A DNA stretch of 64,000 nucleotides from Rhizomys pruinosus (GCA_009823505.1 VZQC01003052.1:1073677-1137676), one strand, 5' to 3'; counted from the stretch's first letter, positions 32,690 to 45,168 are shown. Notes: generated by a model from the letters alone, not told the origin. Numbers and translations: made by a program.

Positions 32690-33500
32690 TGCCAATATTT
32701 CCTCAGCCAAGGTTGGGCTTTGCTATAGTTCTGTGCTGGGTTTTTGTCCAGCTGAGCTTGCATGCTGATACCAATGCTGTAGGTTCATATGAACCAGGTC
32801 CCAGGAGCTTGAAGGATTCATTTCCATTTGGTCTTGCATCAGTTCCTTGGCTCTTATAATCTTTCCCACTCCTCTTTTTTAGTGTTCCCTGAGCCCTGGG
32901 TGGATGTAGCTGATTATAGGCTGCCTGTCCATGGAACCACACTCTGTAGAGGGTTCCTGATCTCTGTTGCATGGAGGAACTTCCTTAATGAGAGTTAAGA
33001 GGTAGTTAATACCTTCTTGGGTCTTTGTTCCATGATACTTGGGTCTTGTGTGTAGAGGCTGCATTGTAGCTGTGTAACCTAGGCATGAGCCATTCACAGA
33101 CTTTGTGTGTGTGTGTCCAGTTGTGGGACTCTGTACTATTCTCATCTGGTGCAAAAGAATCTTCTTTTCTGAGTGGTGTCTGGGATATTTGTCTGTAAAT
33201 ATAAGGATACTGCTTTTGGAGTTAGTAAAATGTTACCTTAGCCTAGGGATGTGTCTACTTTGTGGAATTTTCTAAGATCTATGATCTCTCCAGATGTGTG
33301 CATCTGGCCATGTTAACATGAGTTTCCTTCCACTGACTGAGTTTTAGGTCCAACTGGTTAGCTATTAATTTCCCCCAAGATAGAAGTGCCACTATTGCAC
33401 CAATGTTGTATGCTGTGCTGGTCATTGGTGTGGACATTTGGTCTTGAGGCTGATGTTGGACCAACTATTGATGATCACCCTTAGTGGCTGAGCAATGCAG
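32690..33500 (-). repeat. Unclassified sequence with broken minus-strand frames
   Basis: Minus-strand frames of 60-90 codons lie almost end to end (33464-33279, 33154-32879, 32972-32703) in different phases, as in a decayed coding or L1-related 3' region. I recognise no domain and cannot name the family. Confidence 0.35.
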
Positions 33501-33841
33501 AATTTAACAGGAAAGACAAAGATAAAAAATTTCAAGCTACTTAACAGTGTTATAAGAGAAGCAATATCAACATACTAAGGAACTACTAGGCAGAAAAGAT
33601 TTTTCTGTAGATATTTCAAGTTCCCCAGAAATTACCACATATAAAAGACTGTCCTTGTAACAATATGCAGTTAATGGCAGAGTAAGTATTAGAGAGGGAC
33701 TATGAAATAAGCTGAAAATGATAGATTTCAATTATGCACCAACCAGCTTATTTAGATTATTGTACCAGAAAATTCAAGGTTTTTATTGGAGTAACTGAAT
33801 TGGACATTGTCTTTAGCCTTCTTGTTCAAAGAGCACATTAT

Positions 33842-34024
33842 TCTTTTTCTTTTTCTTTTTTTTTTTTTTTTTTCTTTTTTTGGTATTTTTGAGACAGGGT
33901 CTCCCTGTAGCCCCAGCTGGCCTGGAGCTCATTCTGTAGACCAGGCTGGCCTTGAACTCACAGAGATCCGCCTACCTCTGCCTCCCAAGTGCTAGGATTA
34001 AAGGCATGCGCCACCACGCCCGGC
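33842..34024 (-). mobile_element. B1 SINE
   Basis: Long T/C tract and full reverse B1 ending 'ccaccacgcccggcc'. Flanked by 'agagcacattattc' twice. Confidence 0.95.
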
Positions 34025-34051
34025 CAAGAGCACATTATTCAATGCTACATT

Positions 34052-34268
34052 TATTTATTATTTTCATTTTATGTTTATGATTGTTTTGTCTTCCTGTATT
34101 TAAGTACATCTGTGCATGTAATACACCCAGAGGCCAGAAGAGGGATTCCCCTGGGCTTGGAGTTACAGGTGGTTGTTAGCCGATAGATATGTAGGTGCTA
34201 GGAACCAAACCTGTGTTTTCTGCAAGAGCATCTAGTGCTCTTAACTGCTGAGCTGTCTATCCAACCCC
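34052..34268 (-). mobile_element. Old B2/B3 SINE
   Basis: Diverged reverse copy with 'aggccagaagagggattccc' and 'gctgtctatccaacccc'. Flanks 'gctacattt' and 'gttacattt' match. Confidence 0.85.
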
Positions 34269-34269
34269 A

Positions 34270-36140
34270 GTGTTACATTTCTTTTTTTTTTTCTAATGTT
34301 ACATTTCTATGATGATAAATAGGAAGGCCCACATATTATGATGACAGTATGTTAACATTAAATACAGATCTATAAAAGTGTTTTCTGATTGAACTGGATT
34401 CTTGAGTTACTTTAGTATTTCTGATATTGTGTAAAAAATAGAGGACATCAAGATTGTCTAACAGCTGTAATTAACCAGTACATAGGAAGATATAAATGCT
34501 CTCAAAATTCTCTCATATACCATCATGTCAAGCAAAAGGAATAACTATAGATAATGAAATTCCAGCTAGGCTCGTGATTATGTGTGGAGATGTTATTGTT
34601 TTGTACATACAATATTTAAGTATGTTCCTTAGGAGACTGTCACAGATAACTAGAATTTTGAACTGGGGCTATTGATACTACTCTAAAGGTAAACTGCACC
34701 TGTGTTGATACAGAGGGATTGCTTGCTCTTCTTTGTCCTTTGGCTGTAGTTGCAAACAAAGGTGATAAAAAGAGGAAAGATGGCCTGGATATGTGCATGT
34801 ATTTTTAAGAGGAGCTCTCATCTTTATTGTATTTGTTGAGCCCTGACTCAACTCTGGAATTATTTTTATTGTTTCTTTGCAAATTTTCATTGAAGAATTT
34901 TATAGAACACAGTACTTTGGCTAATTAAAGAGATTTTCTTAAGGAATTCTTATTTTCTTAGAAGGGTTAATCCTATCCTCCTCCTCAGTCTTGTGCTACA
35001 TTACTAATTGGTATATCATATACTAATTACTCTGCTCTGTGGGATCATTTTACAGTCTATACTTAGAACTGTCAATGAGTGATTCTGTCCCATTTTGGAT
35101 GGGGGTGGGGTGGGGAGTTTTGCACCTGTGCCTTGCTTTTCGCTCCTGTTCCACTATTGTCTGCTGGCTTACTGACTGGGATTTTCTTCACTTAGATTTC
35201 TTTTTCAGTTAATTTAGCTGACATGATGCTTACACTCCCTATGATGTTTCAGATTATTAGTGAGGAAAGCTGTGAAGTGGTACTTTTATCCTTCTTAGTT
35301 GATGCTGAAAAGTGACAGACGCAAGGAAAGCATTCCCCCACCACCCCCAATTTAGCTCCTGCCACGAGTCTCTTTGGTGTCTTGAAAGTGGGGTGACTTG
35401 AAATGAACATGCTGGCATCTCAGCTAGCCCACACTGAAAGGGTATAATCACACTTGATATCACAGCTACCTTTCTGTCCTAAACAGTGATGTCACTAACC
35501 AAAGATGATTCTCTCCCAGCTCAGCAGGAAAGGAGGAGAATGTTCATGATGAATTGCATCCTTACTCAGATTCAGTCCCTTCATAAAGAAAATGATCCAC
35601 AAAGCACAAACCATTGAATTAAGCTGAGCACATCACTATTATACTACATTGAAAGATTCTTTCAAAAATAATTAAAAACTTAAAATTTATGTAAATATAA
35701 ATAAGTAAACGCATACATAAAGCACTTAAAATAGGACTTTATAAATGTTAATACAGTAAAGTAGATTTTAGTTATATTTCTAATTGTAGTCACAAAATTT
35801 GTTTTTTCAGGCAAAATGACTTCTGCTTTAAAGATCTGGATGACCATAAAGACAGTCAGTGGACGAGCTCTACTTTGAACCATAGATCGATTTTTCCTTC
35901 CTTGTAGTTTAAATAGAAAGCTTACAGTTTTTGGATAATTTAAATGACCAGAATCTAAGATTGTATGGTAGATGTTGTTAATAATGATTGAACTTTAGGA
36001 ACAGTTAGCAGTCATTGACTACTCCTGAAAATCAAAAATCTCATTAACTGTTAAATCTTTGAACACTAGGGGAAGATTCCCATAAAAACAAAAACAAACA
36101 ACCCAATCTTCAGGTACTCACTTAAAACCCCTTACCCCAG
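34270..36140. other. Unique sequence
   Basis: Nearly 1.9 kb without recognised repeats. No coding signal beyond short open frames. G-rich 'gggggtggggtggggag' near 35101. Confidence 0.5.
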
Positions 36141-36300
36141 GACTGGCAAGCTGGCTTGCTCTGTGGGTACAGGTACTTCTCCTCAAGCCTGGTGCCCGAG
36201 ATCGATCCCACATAAAGGTAGAATGATTGAGACAGCTGATTCCATAGAGTTTCCCTCTGACTTCCACATGTGCACTGTGGCACCCACATCTACCCCCCCC
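36141..36300 (+). mobile_element. Old B3/B4-type SINE
   Basis: 'ggactggcaagctggcttgc', 'gagatcgatcccac' (B-box region) and 'ctgacttccacatgtgcac' follow the family order. Diverged. Confidence 0.75.
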
Positions 36301-36473
36301 ATAATTAAAAATTTCTTACACATATGTACCCATGAGATGCTAAAGGTAATGTTGAGTTTTCAAGTTTTTAATACATTGTTGATAATGTGTTAGAAAAGGA
36401 AGTAAATGTAGGTTATTTAAATTATTAAATCTTTTTTAGAACCTGTTGTTAAAGCTCCTATAGTTTTCAGATT

Positions 36474-36630
36474 TTTTTTGTTGTTGTTGTCTTTTTGAGA
36501 CAGGGTCTCCCTTTAGTCCCAGCTGGCCTGGAGCTCACTATGTAGACCAGGCTGGCCTTGAACTCACAGAGATCCGATTGCCTCTGCCTCCTAAGTGCTG
36601 GGATTAAAGGCATGTCCCGCCATGCCTGGC
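36474..36630 (-). mobile_element. B1 SINE
   Basis: Reverse B1 with T and TTG-repeat tail, ending 'cgccatgcctggcc'. Confidence 0.92.
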
Positions 36631-36825
36631 CAGAATGTATTTTTATAGATAGAAAAGAAAGAGTCATTGAGTTTGATACTGACAAAGACTAATTTGGGAG
36701 TGGAATATTTAGTGTCCTTCTACCCATCGGTTGTCATTGGAGGATAGGCTATGGAAGGGAGCAACATCCCCCAGTAGTGGGAGCCTCTTCATTATAGGAG
36801 CAAATGAATAAGATAGGAGGAATAT

Positions 36826-36876
36826 TTTTTTTCCACATAAATTTATTTTTATTTTTTTAACAAATCTAGACCCGTA
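36826..36876 (-). mobile_element. Tiny retroposed insert with target duplication
   Basis: About 50 bases starting with a T run are flanked by 'taggaggaatatttt' on both sides (36815 and 36874). This looks like a severely 5'-truncated retroposon. Its T/A-rich body does not reveal its source. Confidence 0.6.
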
Positions 36877-37367
36877 GGAGGAATATTTTATACCCCCTTT
36901 TATTCTGTTTGCTAGAAATTGTGCATAATGTTGTAAATCTCCTTTTCACATGCAGATTAATTTTTTATTATGATTTAAAATGTTTTTAAAGCATATCAAT
37001 TTATCAAATGAGGAAGCAGATGAAAAGAAGCTTTTAAGAGTTCAAGTATGTCTCATAGGTTTTAAAAAAACAGCTCTTTTAGTTAGGCTGGCACATAAGT
37101 GAAAATTTGAAATTTCTAGTCTTTTTTTTTTTTTTTAAGAGAAATGTGTGTAGACTAAGTCACTACCTGTCTTAGAATTGGTGCTTTCATTTGGTACTAG
37201 AAAATGGCAGGTGTCTCAAGGACTTCAGATACAAATGATGTGTGACAATTCAGGCTATCTTTGCACACACTGTATTGTGCAGAGCAATGTATCTCAGTAT
37301 CTTGATTAAACTTTGAAAACAGGAAACAGTTCAATGAAATGGAAAAAAAGAATTTCATTTTTCTTAC

Positions 37368-37440
37368 TTTAGGCTCAAACCCAGGACTGACACATGCCAG
37401 GCAAGAGGTCTGTCTACTTCTGAGCTACCTCCCCAGACCT
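37368..37440 (-). mobile_element. RSINE/B4 head fragment
   Basis: 'catgccaggcaagaggtctg' and 'gagctacctccccag' match the ID-like part of B4/RSINE elements in reverse. Confidence 0.6.
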
Positions 37441-39890
37441 CACATTTGATTTTCAGCCAAGTATTGAATCAAACCTTTTGGTAGTTTTCCTTGGATTACA
37501 AGATTTCTTTTGTTAGGTGTGGTTTGCTTTTGTTGCTTTTCTTATCTCCACCCTTAAAGCTAATAGAAATGTGATCATTTGTTTTAGGGGTTCTTGATAA
37601 GATTTTAAACCTAACTTTTCAATTGAAGTGAAAAGACAATGACTTCATGTGATGGAATTGTTATGGAGGGAATGAAAATGTCATCAGGTGAAGAGGCCTG
37701 ACGGTTGGTTCCTTCCTGGAGTTTTGGCTCAGCCTCTAGAAGGCTCGTTCTGCAGTGATTTCTAGGGAACTTCCAGGAGGCATGCTAGCTAGCCTTAAGA
37801 TTTTTTTCCTGGCTTCCCTGCTTCTTTGCAGATTTAACCATTGGTCTGTATGAAAACTTCTGAGGTAAATTTTAATGTGCCAGACTTCTTTCTGTTATAT
37901 CGTTAAATCAGAAAAATGTCCCCACTCAGTTTGTTATAGATGTATTCCTGGTGTCTTGAATTAGCCTGTCCTAGTGGTTCTCTCTTTTGTGTGAATGAGA
38001 GTGACATCACAGTTTAGGTTTTTTGTTTTGCTAAGAATAAATGCCAGCCATTGACTTTTCTAAAACATTAACAAGTATCATTAAAGATGCCTATGGTTTT
38101 TTCCTTGTTTACCAAGTGCTGTGGGAAACACATTCTTTTGCTTTTTTGGTAAAAGGCTTACGTGAGTGGCTCCTGTGTACCATTCTGGGTTCTTCTTATG
38201 CAGCCTTTTTTAGGCTACTAAATAAAACACAATTAGCATTTTAAAAAACAAAGACAAAGATGGCATAAATCTAGTGAAAAATGAGATTTGAAAGATGTTT
38301 TATTATCTGGTTATGACCAACAGGTTTGTATAGCCTAAATAGAAACAGGTGTTTACCTCTGAAGGTTTAATCTACATAAAGCTTAAGGGAGAAACACATG
38401 AAATTCAAAGATACTGGCTCACTGACCAGCACAGCAGGTTTCATTTCAGTAGTCAAGCTATGAATTAATGTTACAAAATCACATCTCACCTGGCAGGAGT
38501 CGGCAGAAGCTCAGTGGGTAGAACTCGGGCTGAGATCTCACGCTCCAGTGCTTGAAGTGCCTTGTATGCTCTCCTGTGGTGATTTCTTTTGCCTGTGTGT
38601 CTTATTTCTTGCAGTGTCTCTGTGGTCCTGATAATCCCATAGCGTTAGTTAGGACAGCACGAAACAGATGACTCCATTTGGATAGGATTATGGAAACCAA
38701 AGGGTGAATTTTGCCTTCATCAGATAACAGCATTTGATCTGACCACAGGCGTCAGAACTTATCATAGATTCATTGACTTTCAGCTGTGAGAAATCCTGAT
38801 AGTTCCTGTAGATGTTTTACCTTCTGGAAAAGTTGTGCTTGCCTGTATTTTAGAATTGCAAACGTTCCCAATCATGTTGTTTTAACATTATTACGTGTTC
38901 TAGAAGCACAGATGTTATCCTCTCACCTTCGGGTTTTCCTTGGCTCGCTCTTTACGAACTTTCAGTCCTTCAGTCTCCTGTTTGCAGGGGGTGAAGAGAG
39001 TTCTTTTCTCCGTGCTCCTGTAATACATCTCTCTAGTGCACTGGTTTCTGAGCTGTGAAGGAGAAATCCAAAAGGGAGTACAGCTTTATCATATCCCGGA
39101 CACTGAACCTCCTTGGTGTGAATGAAGAGCTGATAGGAGCTGTTCAAACCAGACAGCCAAGTGGTGGAACGACGCTTTCATACATAATGAACCCATTAAT
39201 TACTCCTCCTGATGGATAGCAGTGTGTGCTGACAGGAAGAAAGCAGAGGAGCATATTCTGCTGATAGATAGGTTCTCTCTGAGCAGCTTGTCAGGGAACG
39301 GAATCCAGGCTAGGCTGCAGCTTTAGAGTGTAAGCAGGTAGCTGGGAAAGAGTTATTTTGACAGACAGTTAAGTGATGCATTTTGGAAGGAAAAAGAGAG
39401 CTTATCACAGAGGTAGCAGGAATAAGGTTCCTAAATGCCTTTTGAACATTCGTTTCTCCCTGTTTGTCCTTTCTCTGGGTGGTTTTCCCACCTCGGCTCT
39501 GCAGTGTTTGCAGACGTTCTGCCCAGTTGTGTTGTCATAATTTCTCTAAAGGAAGAGAATTTCAAAAGGTCTGAAATGGAAGATGGATATTGTGACTTTA
39601 AAAAGTGTTGACAGGAAAAGCTTTCCTTTTTTGATTGGAATGCACACCTGTCTTTGTATGTCTTTTGGAAACATGCATTTTGTTTTGGAATAAAGCATTA
39701 CGAGCCATCATTTGGTATAAAATGTAATGGTCTTCATTCCAGTTTTTCTTTAACTAGCAGAAATTATCTGTTATATAAGATATAGATCTAGAAATGTCAG
39801 TTTCATAATTTTTGTACTTTAATTGTTAAGTCTGGCAAGGATATTTCTCCCTGCTCATTGGAGTTCTTTAGGAGCGGGTCTAGACAATAG
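37441..39890. other. Largest low-repeat stretch in the window
   Basis: About 2.4 kb without recognised SINEs, LINEs or LTRs. Short frames (for example 38786-39058) show no domain. If the window contains conserved enhancer-like DNA, this stretch is a prime candidate, because transposons are excluded or have not accumulated here. Confidence 0.45.
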
Positions 39891-39891
39891 G

Positions 39892-40022
39892 ATTTTTTTT
39901 TTTTAGCCAGGGTCTTCTTGTAGTCCCAGCTGTTCTGGAACTGCCTATGCAGACCAGGGTGGCCTTGAACTCACAGAGTCTGTGTCTGCCTCCTGAGTGT
40001 TGGGTGTGTGCCACCACGCCCC
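39892..40022 (-). mobile_element. B1 SINE (older, small deletions)
   Basis: Reverse B1 from T tract to 'tgccaccacgccccac', missing 'aggattaaagg' in the head region. Confidence 0.88.
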
Positions 40023-40156
40023 ACGGATATTTTAGATGTTTTAATTGTCATTCAAATTTCAAACTTCGATAGAAGTGAACAGTGATGAATCCCCGTGGGA
40101 TGTTCAGGAATTGCTGACTTTTCTCTTTACTGAGATAGTTTAAAGCAAATTTCATT

Positions 40157-40157
40157 T

Positions 40158-40212
<55 letters not shown>

Positions 40213-40213
40213 A
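40157..40213. repeat. (TTTC)n microsatellite
   Basis: About 14 uninterrupted TTTC units. Confidence 0.97.
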
Positions 40214-40499
40214 CTTAACTGTATATTTTAGGACTATATAAACTCCTTTCAGATGTGCACCATGCCACCTAACACATTACACACTCTTTGTGGTCATATA
40301 CCATCTAGTCCATTTGAATTTCCTGTTTTTCAGCTGCTCTCTCATTACACAGAATTTCTCAAAAAATTTCTCAAGAAATCAGTGTATTAGTCATTAGAAA
40401 CTTAAGCACTGGCCTAGATGACCACATGAGAAAGAAGCAAACTTTAATTTCATAATTATCTTACATACAAATTTATAATATGAACATCTCTAGTAATTT

Positions 40500-40640
40500 T
40501 TTGTTTTGTTTCTCCAGACAGGGATCTTCCTGTAGCCCCCAACTGGCATGGAACTCTCTATGTAGACCAGGCTGGCCTTGATCTCACAGAGATCTGCCTG
40601 CCTCTGCCTCCTGAGTGCTGGGAGTGCCACCATACCTGGC
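40500..40640 (-). mobile_element. B1 SINE
   Basis: Reverse B1 with a small deletion near its head ('gagtgctgggagtgccacc'). Confidence 0.88.
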
Positions 40641-40710
40641 TCTTCTTGTATTTTCCTGAATCTTTTCCTATTTAACACTGATAGTGTAATGGTAAAAACA
40701 ATTATAGTCT

Positions 40711-40880
40711 TTGGGAGCTGGAGAGACTGCATGGAGAGAGGATGTCCTCTGCTAGCTCACAGCCGGCAGCATCTCCCGTTTCATGGACTCTGACCCTCTC
40801 TTCTGGCCTCCACAAGCACCTGCACTCATATGCAAATACCTACAGGCAGACACATGATTAAAAACATTTAAAAAAATCTT
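40711..40880 (+). mobile_element. Old B2/B3 SINE
   Basis: Head 'gggagctggagagactgcat' and tail 'ctctcttctggcctccacaa' through 'acacatgattaaaaac'. Diverged middle. Confidence 0.72.
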
Positions 40881-41450
40881 TAAAGAAGAATTGTAATTTT
40901 ATATGGTGATGACTGGCTATTGGATTGGTTCATTGCTTTGTATTGGTTTTCTTGATGATCTTGGCCTGAGGTCTTGAGACTCTCTTTGGGGCTGGACAAA
41001 CACAGTCAAATACACTTAGAGTCATTTCTCTGTTGCTGCTGAGTAACACCTTCTAACTTGTCTACTTTATCAAACACAATGGAGCACTTCTGTAATGAAT
41101 AGTTCAAAGCTTGGGATGTGACTATCTGTGGGCATCTAAAGTGAGAGAGGTAAAGAGCTGTCCATTGGGACTGTGGTGGTCTTGAGGACATTACATGCTT
41201 TTCTATATCAAGTGTTCTTATGATTTTTCCATGTGAGTGAACTCCTAGTTCCTAATAAAACAGCATTTGATTGTCTGCTTAACTTCTCTGGAAATGTGAG
41301 AACAGGAGGTCCTGAAGAAGCTCTGTGTTCCATCTCCTCTGTTGAAACGTGTTCTTTTCCAGGTTCTCCCTCCTCTCATCTCACTTCATCTTCCTTACCG
41401 GCTGGCTGAATGAGCATTGAGAGGGTGAAATGTGGTGAGGCATAAAATGG

Positions 41451-41530
41451 GTTCAAGGCCAGCCTGGTCTACAGAGTGAGTTCCTGGACAGCTGGGACTA
41501 CAGGGAGAAAGACAAAAAAAAAAAAAAAAG
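41451..41530 (+). mobile_element. B1 SINE, 3' portion
   Basis: From 'gttcaaggccagcctggtc' to an A run. The 'ccctgtctc' segment is deleted. Confidence 0.88.
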
Positions 41531-41941
41531 CATGGATTGAAATAGTTTTTCTGAGCCCACCAGGCTCAAAGCAAGTACTGAGGACTGTGCTTCCATTTCT
41601 ATGAGGAGCTCTAGAATGTTCCCCTCCTGAGGGGAACATTCATAGATAACTCACTGACAGTGTCCCCGGTCTGTTGTTATGGCATGAATTCTTGGTAATT
41701 TTGTGTGGTATTTTTCTCAAATTATGCCATCTCTTAAATCTTGTTAAGCCAGGATTATATGCATTTATTAATTACACAACTACCAGTCATTTGTTGTTAG
41801 CTCAGTAAGTGCTTACATGACCATTATTTATAGTTAAATGGGAAAGACGATCCCAAATGCTGCTTTCCTCTTTCTAATTTGTTGTCTCTATAATTTTCTT
41901 CTTATCATGTGTAATGTAATGTCAGCATCAAGAAGAAATTT

Positions 41942-42166
41942 GTGGGGAGATGGCTCAGCATTTAAGAACAGTTGCTGTTCTTCCAGAGGACCAGGGTTTG
42001 ATTCCTAGCACCTATCTGGTGGCTAACAACTGTCATAACTCCAGTTCAAGGGGGGGGGGGTCTGATGCCCTCTTCTGGCCTCCATAGGCATTACATGTCA
42101 TGGGTACACTACATGCAGGCAATACACTCATACACATAAAATAAAAATAATAAATTATTTAAAAAA
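41942..42166 (+). mobile_element. B2 SINE
   Basis: 'ggggagatggctcagcattt' to 'cacataaaataaaaataata', with a run of ten g near 42050. Confidence 0.9.
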
Positions 42167-42172
42167 TGTTTC

Positions 42173-42244
42173 TGGATGTGGTGAGGGAGTTCCAGGACAG
42201 TGGGGGCTACAGGGAGACCCTGTCTAGAAAAGACCAAAAAAAAG
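42173..42244 (+). mobile_element. B1 SINE with large internal deletion
   Basis: The first bases 'tggatgtggtgagg' are joined to the 3' part 'gagttccaggacag...'; the middle of the element is missing. Confidence 0.8.
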
Positions 42245-42675
42245 TTTTTATTTTATGGTGTATTTTTTGCCTGCATGTATATAAGTATACCCCATGCATG
42301 CCTGGTGCCTGTGGAAGCCAGAGGAGGGTATCGGATCCCTGCAGCTGGAATCAAGGACAGGTGCTAGCCACCATGCTGCTGGGAACCGACTCAAGTCCTC
42401 TGCAAGAACAGCTAGTGCTGGGGCTGGAGAGATGGCCTAGCGGTTAAGAGCACTGACTGCTCTTGTAGAGGACCCGGGTTCGATCCCCAGCACCCACATG
42501 GCGGCTGAATGCCGTCTTTAACTCCAGTTCCAGGGGAATCCGACACCCTCTTCTGACCTCTGCGGCATTGCACGACACAGGTGCACAAGCCTGCATGCAT
42601 ACAGTACATTCATACACATAGAAGAAAAAAAAAAGAACAGCTAGTGATCTTAACTGCTGAGACATCCTACCAAAC
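42245..42675 (-). mobile_element. Older B2 SINE split by a younger B2
   Basis: Reverse B2 with its left part at 42245-42417 and right part from 42633 ('gaacagctagtgatcttaac'). A forward B2 sits between. Confidence 0.9.
42421..42634 (+). mobile_element. Young B2 SINE nested in a B2
   Basis: Near-consensus B2 with A box 'tggcctagcgg' and B box 'ggttcgatcccc', flanked by perfect 'aagaacagctagtg' at 42404-42417 and 42633-42646. Confidence 0.96.
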
Positions 42676-42719
42676 TCCAAGCAGTCTATTTTAAAACAAT
42701 AGACATTTGCCTTTTTCTT

Positions 42720-43075
42720 TTGTCATGTATATGTGTACATGGTGTGAGTTTCTGTATATGTATGTTTGCATGTGTGCTGTGCATTTGTGTCAATGGAAAC
42801 ACATTCATGTGTATATGTGTGTGCATATGGAGGCTAAATGTTAAAGTCACTTGTCTTCCGTGATCATTCTCCACCGTATTCACTGCCGCCAGAGGTCTCT
42901 CAGCCAAACCCAGAGGCCATCCGTCTGGCTGGTCTAGCCAGCCAGCTGGCTTGGGAATTCTGTCTCAGGTGCTGGAATTAAACCATACCCACCTCCCATT
43001 TATGTGGGTTCTGGGGATCTGAGCTCCAGGCCTCACATGTGTACAGTGAACTCTTTAACCAGTGAGTTAGGCGTT
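42720..43075 (-). mobile_element. Old composite SINE, B4-like
   Basis: TG-rich start, 'ctcagccaaacccagaggcc'-type middle and 'tatgtgggttctggggatct' to 'tctttaaccagtgagtta'. The order fits a reverse B4-type or related composite, strongly diverged. Confidence 0.5.
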
Positions 43076-43082
43076 CATCTTT

Positions 43083-43313
43083 TTTTCTTTTTTTATGTGT
43101 ATGAATGTACTGTCTGCATGTAGGTCTGTGCACCCGTGTTGTGCAATGCCGCGGAGGTCAGAAGAGGGCGTCGGATTCCCCTGGAACTGGAGTTCTCCTG
43201 GAACTGGAGTTTCAGACGGTTCTCAGCCGCCATGTGGGTGCTGGGGATCGAACCTGGGTCCTCTGTAGGAGTGGTCAGCGCTCTTAATCGCTAGGCCATC
43301 TCTCCAGCCCCTA
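43083..43313 (-). mobile_element. B2 SINE (young, with duplicated half-unit)
   Basis: Reverse near-consensus B2 containing 'ggagttctcctggaactgga', the internal repeat typical of one subfamily here. Flanked by 'aggcgttcatctttt' and 'aggcattcatcttt'. Confidence 0.95.
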
Positions 43314-43734
43314 GGCATTCATCTTTAAAGCTTAAACAAGTACACATGATGCTATGAGGCGCTCTGGTCCAGACGTGTACTTCCTTATAAAATTGGCTGT
43401 TAGGAAACAATTGCTTTCTTCCTATGTATCACATCTAGATAAATTGATTGCGTTTTCATCTCAGAATTCATACTTTGGGAACATTTTCAAACTTTCTTAG
43501 GTTTTCCTCTGTCGTAGGATCTGCTCTAGGCCATCACCCATGTCTTGGCGTTAGCCCTTGCCCCTGACTTGCTTCAGATTTTCGGACTTCTACTGACTGC
43601 AGACAACCACTAGAGGTCTCCAGACCACACTTGAGAAAGCTCTCATTCTACAGCCATATCCTGACAGGCAGAATGAAGTATCTAATGTTTCTCATTAAAG
43701 ATTTGTGAATGAATAAAAGGATAGCTAATAATGG

Positions 43735-43845
43735 AGGACATGAAATGAATGGGAGTGGAGAGGAGCTGGAGAGAGGAGGGGGTATGAGTGTGGTCAAAAC
43801 ACATTGTATGAAATTGTGGAATAAATTTAAAAATATAAAAATTAC
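43735..43845 (+). mobile_element. Possible L1 3'-end fragment
   Basis: A G-rich stretch followed by 'acattgtatgaaattgtgga' and 'ataaatttaaaaatataaaa' resembles the 3' end of rodent L1 elements. Confidence 0.5.
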
Positions 43846-43917
43846 AATAAGGAATTTATGAAGTACTCCTTATTTTCCATGTCCCAGAACCATGTTATAG
43901 CTTAGGAGTAGATTTTT

Positions 43918-44161
43918 AAAAAAATTTTTTTTAATTTTATTTATTTCTGTATGTGTATGAATGTACTGTCTGCATGCAAGTTTGTGCACCCTTGCAATGC
44001 CACGGAGGTCAGAAGAGGGTGTCAGATTCCCCTGGAACTGGAGTTCTCCTGGAATTGGAGTTTCAGATGGTTTTCGGCCACCATGTGGGTGCTGGGGATC
44101 GAACCTGGGTCCTCTGTAAGAGTGGTCGGTGCTCTTAACCGCTAGGCCATCTCTCCAGCCC
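43918..44161 (-). mobile_element. B2 SINE
   Basis: Full reverse B2 flanked by 'aggagtagatttttaaa'-type copies at 43906 and 44162. Confidence 0.95.
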
Positions 44162-44903
44162 AGGAGTAGATTTTTTAAAAAGTAAGTTCTCTGCCCCCAG
44201 GGGCCTGTAGTCTAGTGGGGACATCAACTTTTGGGTATATGGTCACAGGACTGAATGTGGAACCCATCCATACCCTGTACTTTTGCATTGTTTACCAGGT
44301 TCTTGAGATTTGTGGGCCCATCAGAACCCCTCCAGTACTCTGTGGCTACTCTTTACCTGTGTGATTCACTCCTGCCCTCCTGAGCCAGACACTGCCCCTT
44401 CATCAGTCTGCCAGGAGCCATTCTCAGCATTGTTCGGGTGGGCTCTGGCTTTGATTTCTCATGCCTTTCTCAGCAGCTCTAGGTGTCTTATATACTTCAT
44501 ACACACCCTTGTTCTGTTGTCCCAATGAGTAGGACTCACAAAGGTTTGAAACCTTCATGTTCTCAAGAATTTTTTGAATGTGTCAGACATTGTTATAGTG
44601 CTGGAAAGCTGACTGATGTGTTGCCCACCCCCAAACCTAGCTGAGAATAGTTTCTTTAAGGTCTTTTTAAAATCTTGCATCCAGCTAACAGTAGATGGTA
44701 GAACCGAGGAGTGAGGAGCCAGACTTGTAGTCTGTGGATGCTCTGGTGAGCTGTAGAATGCCAGGAGCCATAATTGTAATCATAGTCTGTGGATGCTACT
44801 GTGAGATGAATCAGACACTTTTCAGTTTCTCATATAAGAGAGATTCTCAGGCACAGTAAAAAAAAAATCAGTTTGTTTTATAAGAAACACATTTGCTAGT
44901 ATT
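44162..44903. other. Unique sequence
   Basis: No repeat recognised. 'tagtctgtggatgct' occurs at about 44730 and 44784, a local duplication of about 15 bases. No coding domain. Confidence 0.45.
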
Positions 44904-44919
44904 AAAAAGTTATATTGTT

Positions 44920-45168
44920 GGGCTGGAGAGATGGCCTAGCGGTTAAGAGCGCCGACCGCTCTTGCAGAGGACCCGGGTTCGATCCCCAGCACCCACATGG
45001 CGGCTGAGAACCGTCTGAAACTCCAACTCCAGGAGAACTCCAGCTCCAGGGGAATCCGACGCCCACTTCTGACCTCCGTGGCATTGCACGACACGGGTGC
45101 ACAGACTTGCATGCAGACGATACATTCGTACACATACAGAAATAAAATTAATAAAAAAAAAAATTTTT
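44920..45168 (+). mobile_element. B2 SINE, cleanest copy in the window
   Basis: Full-length, near-consensus B2. Internal Pol III promoter: A box 'tggcctagcggttaag' and B box 'ggttcgatcccc'. Flanked by 'aaaagttatattgtt' on both sides. A good reference for the local B2 subfamily. Confidence 0.97.

Noticed and set aside
44920..45000. tRNA-gene-like A and B boxes in B2 copies
   Set aside because: They are the internal Pol III promoter of a SINE with SINE tail and target duplications, not functional tRNA genes.
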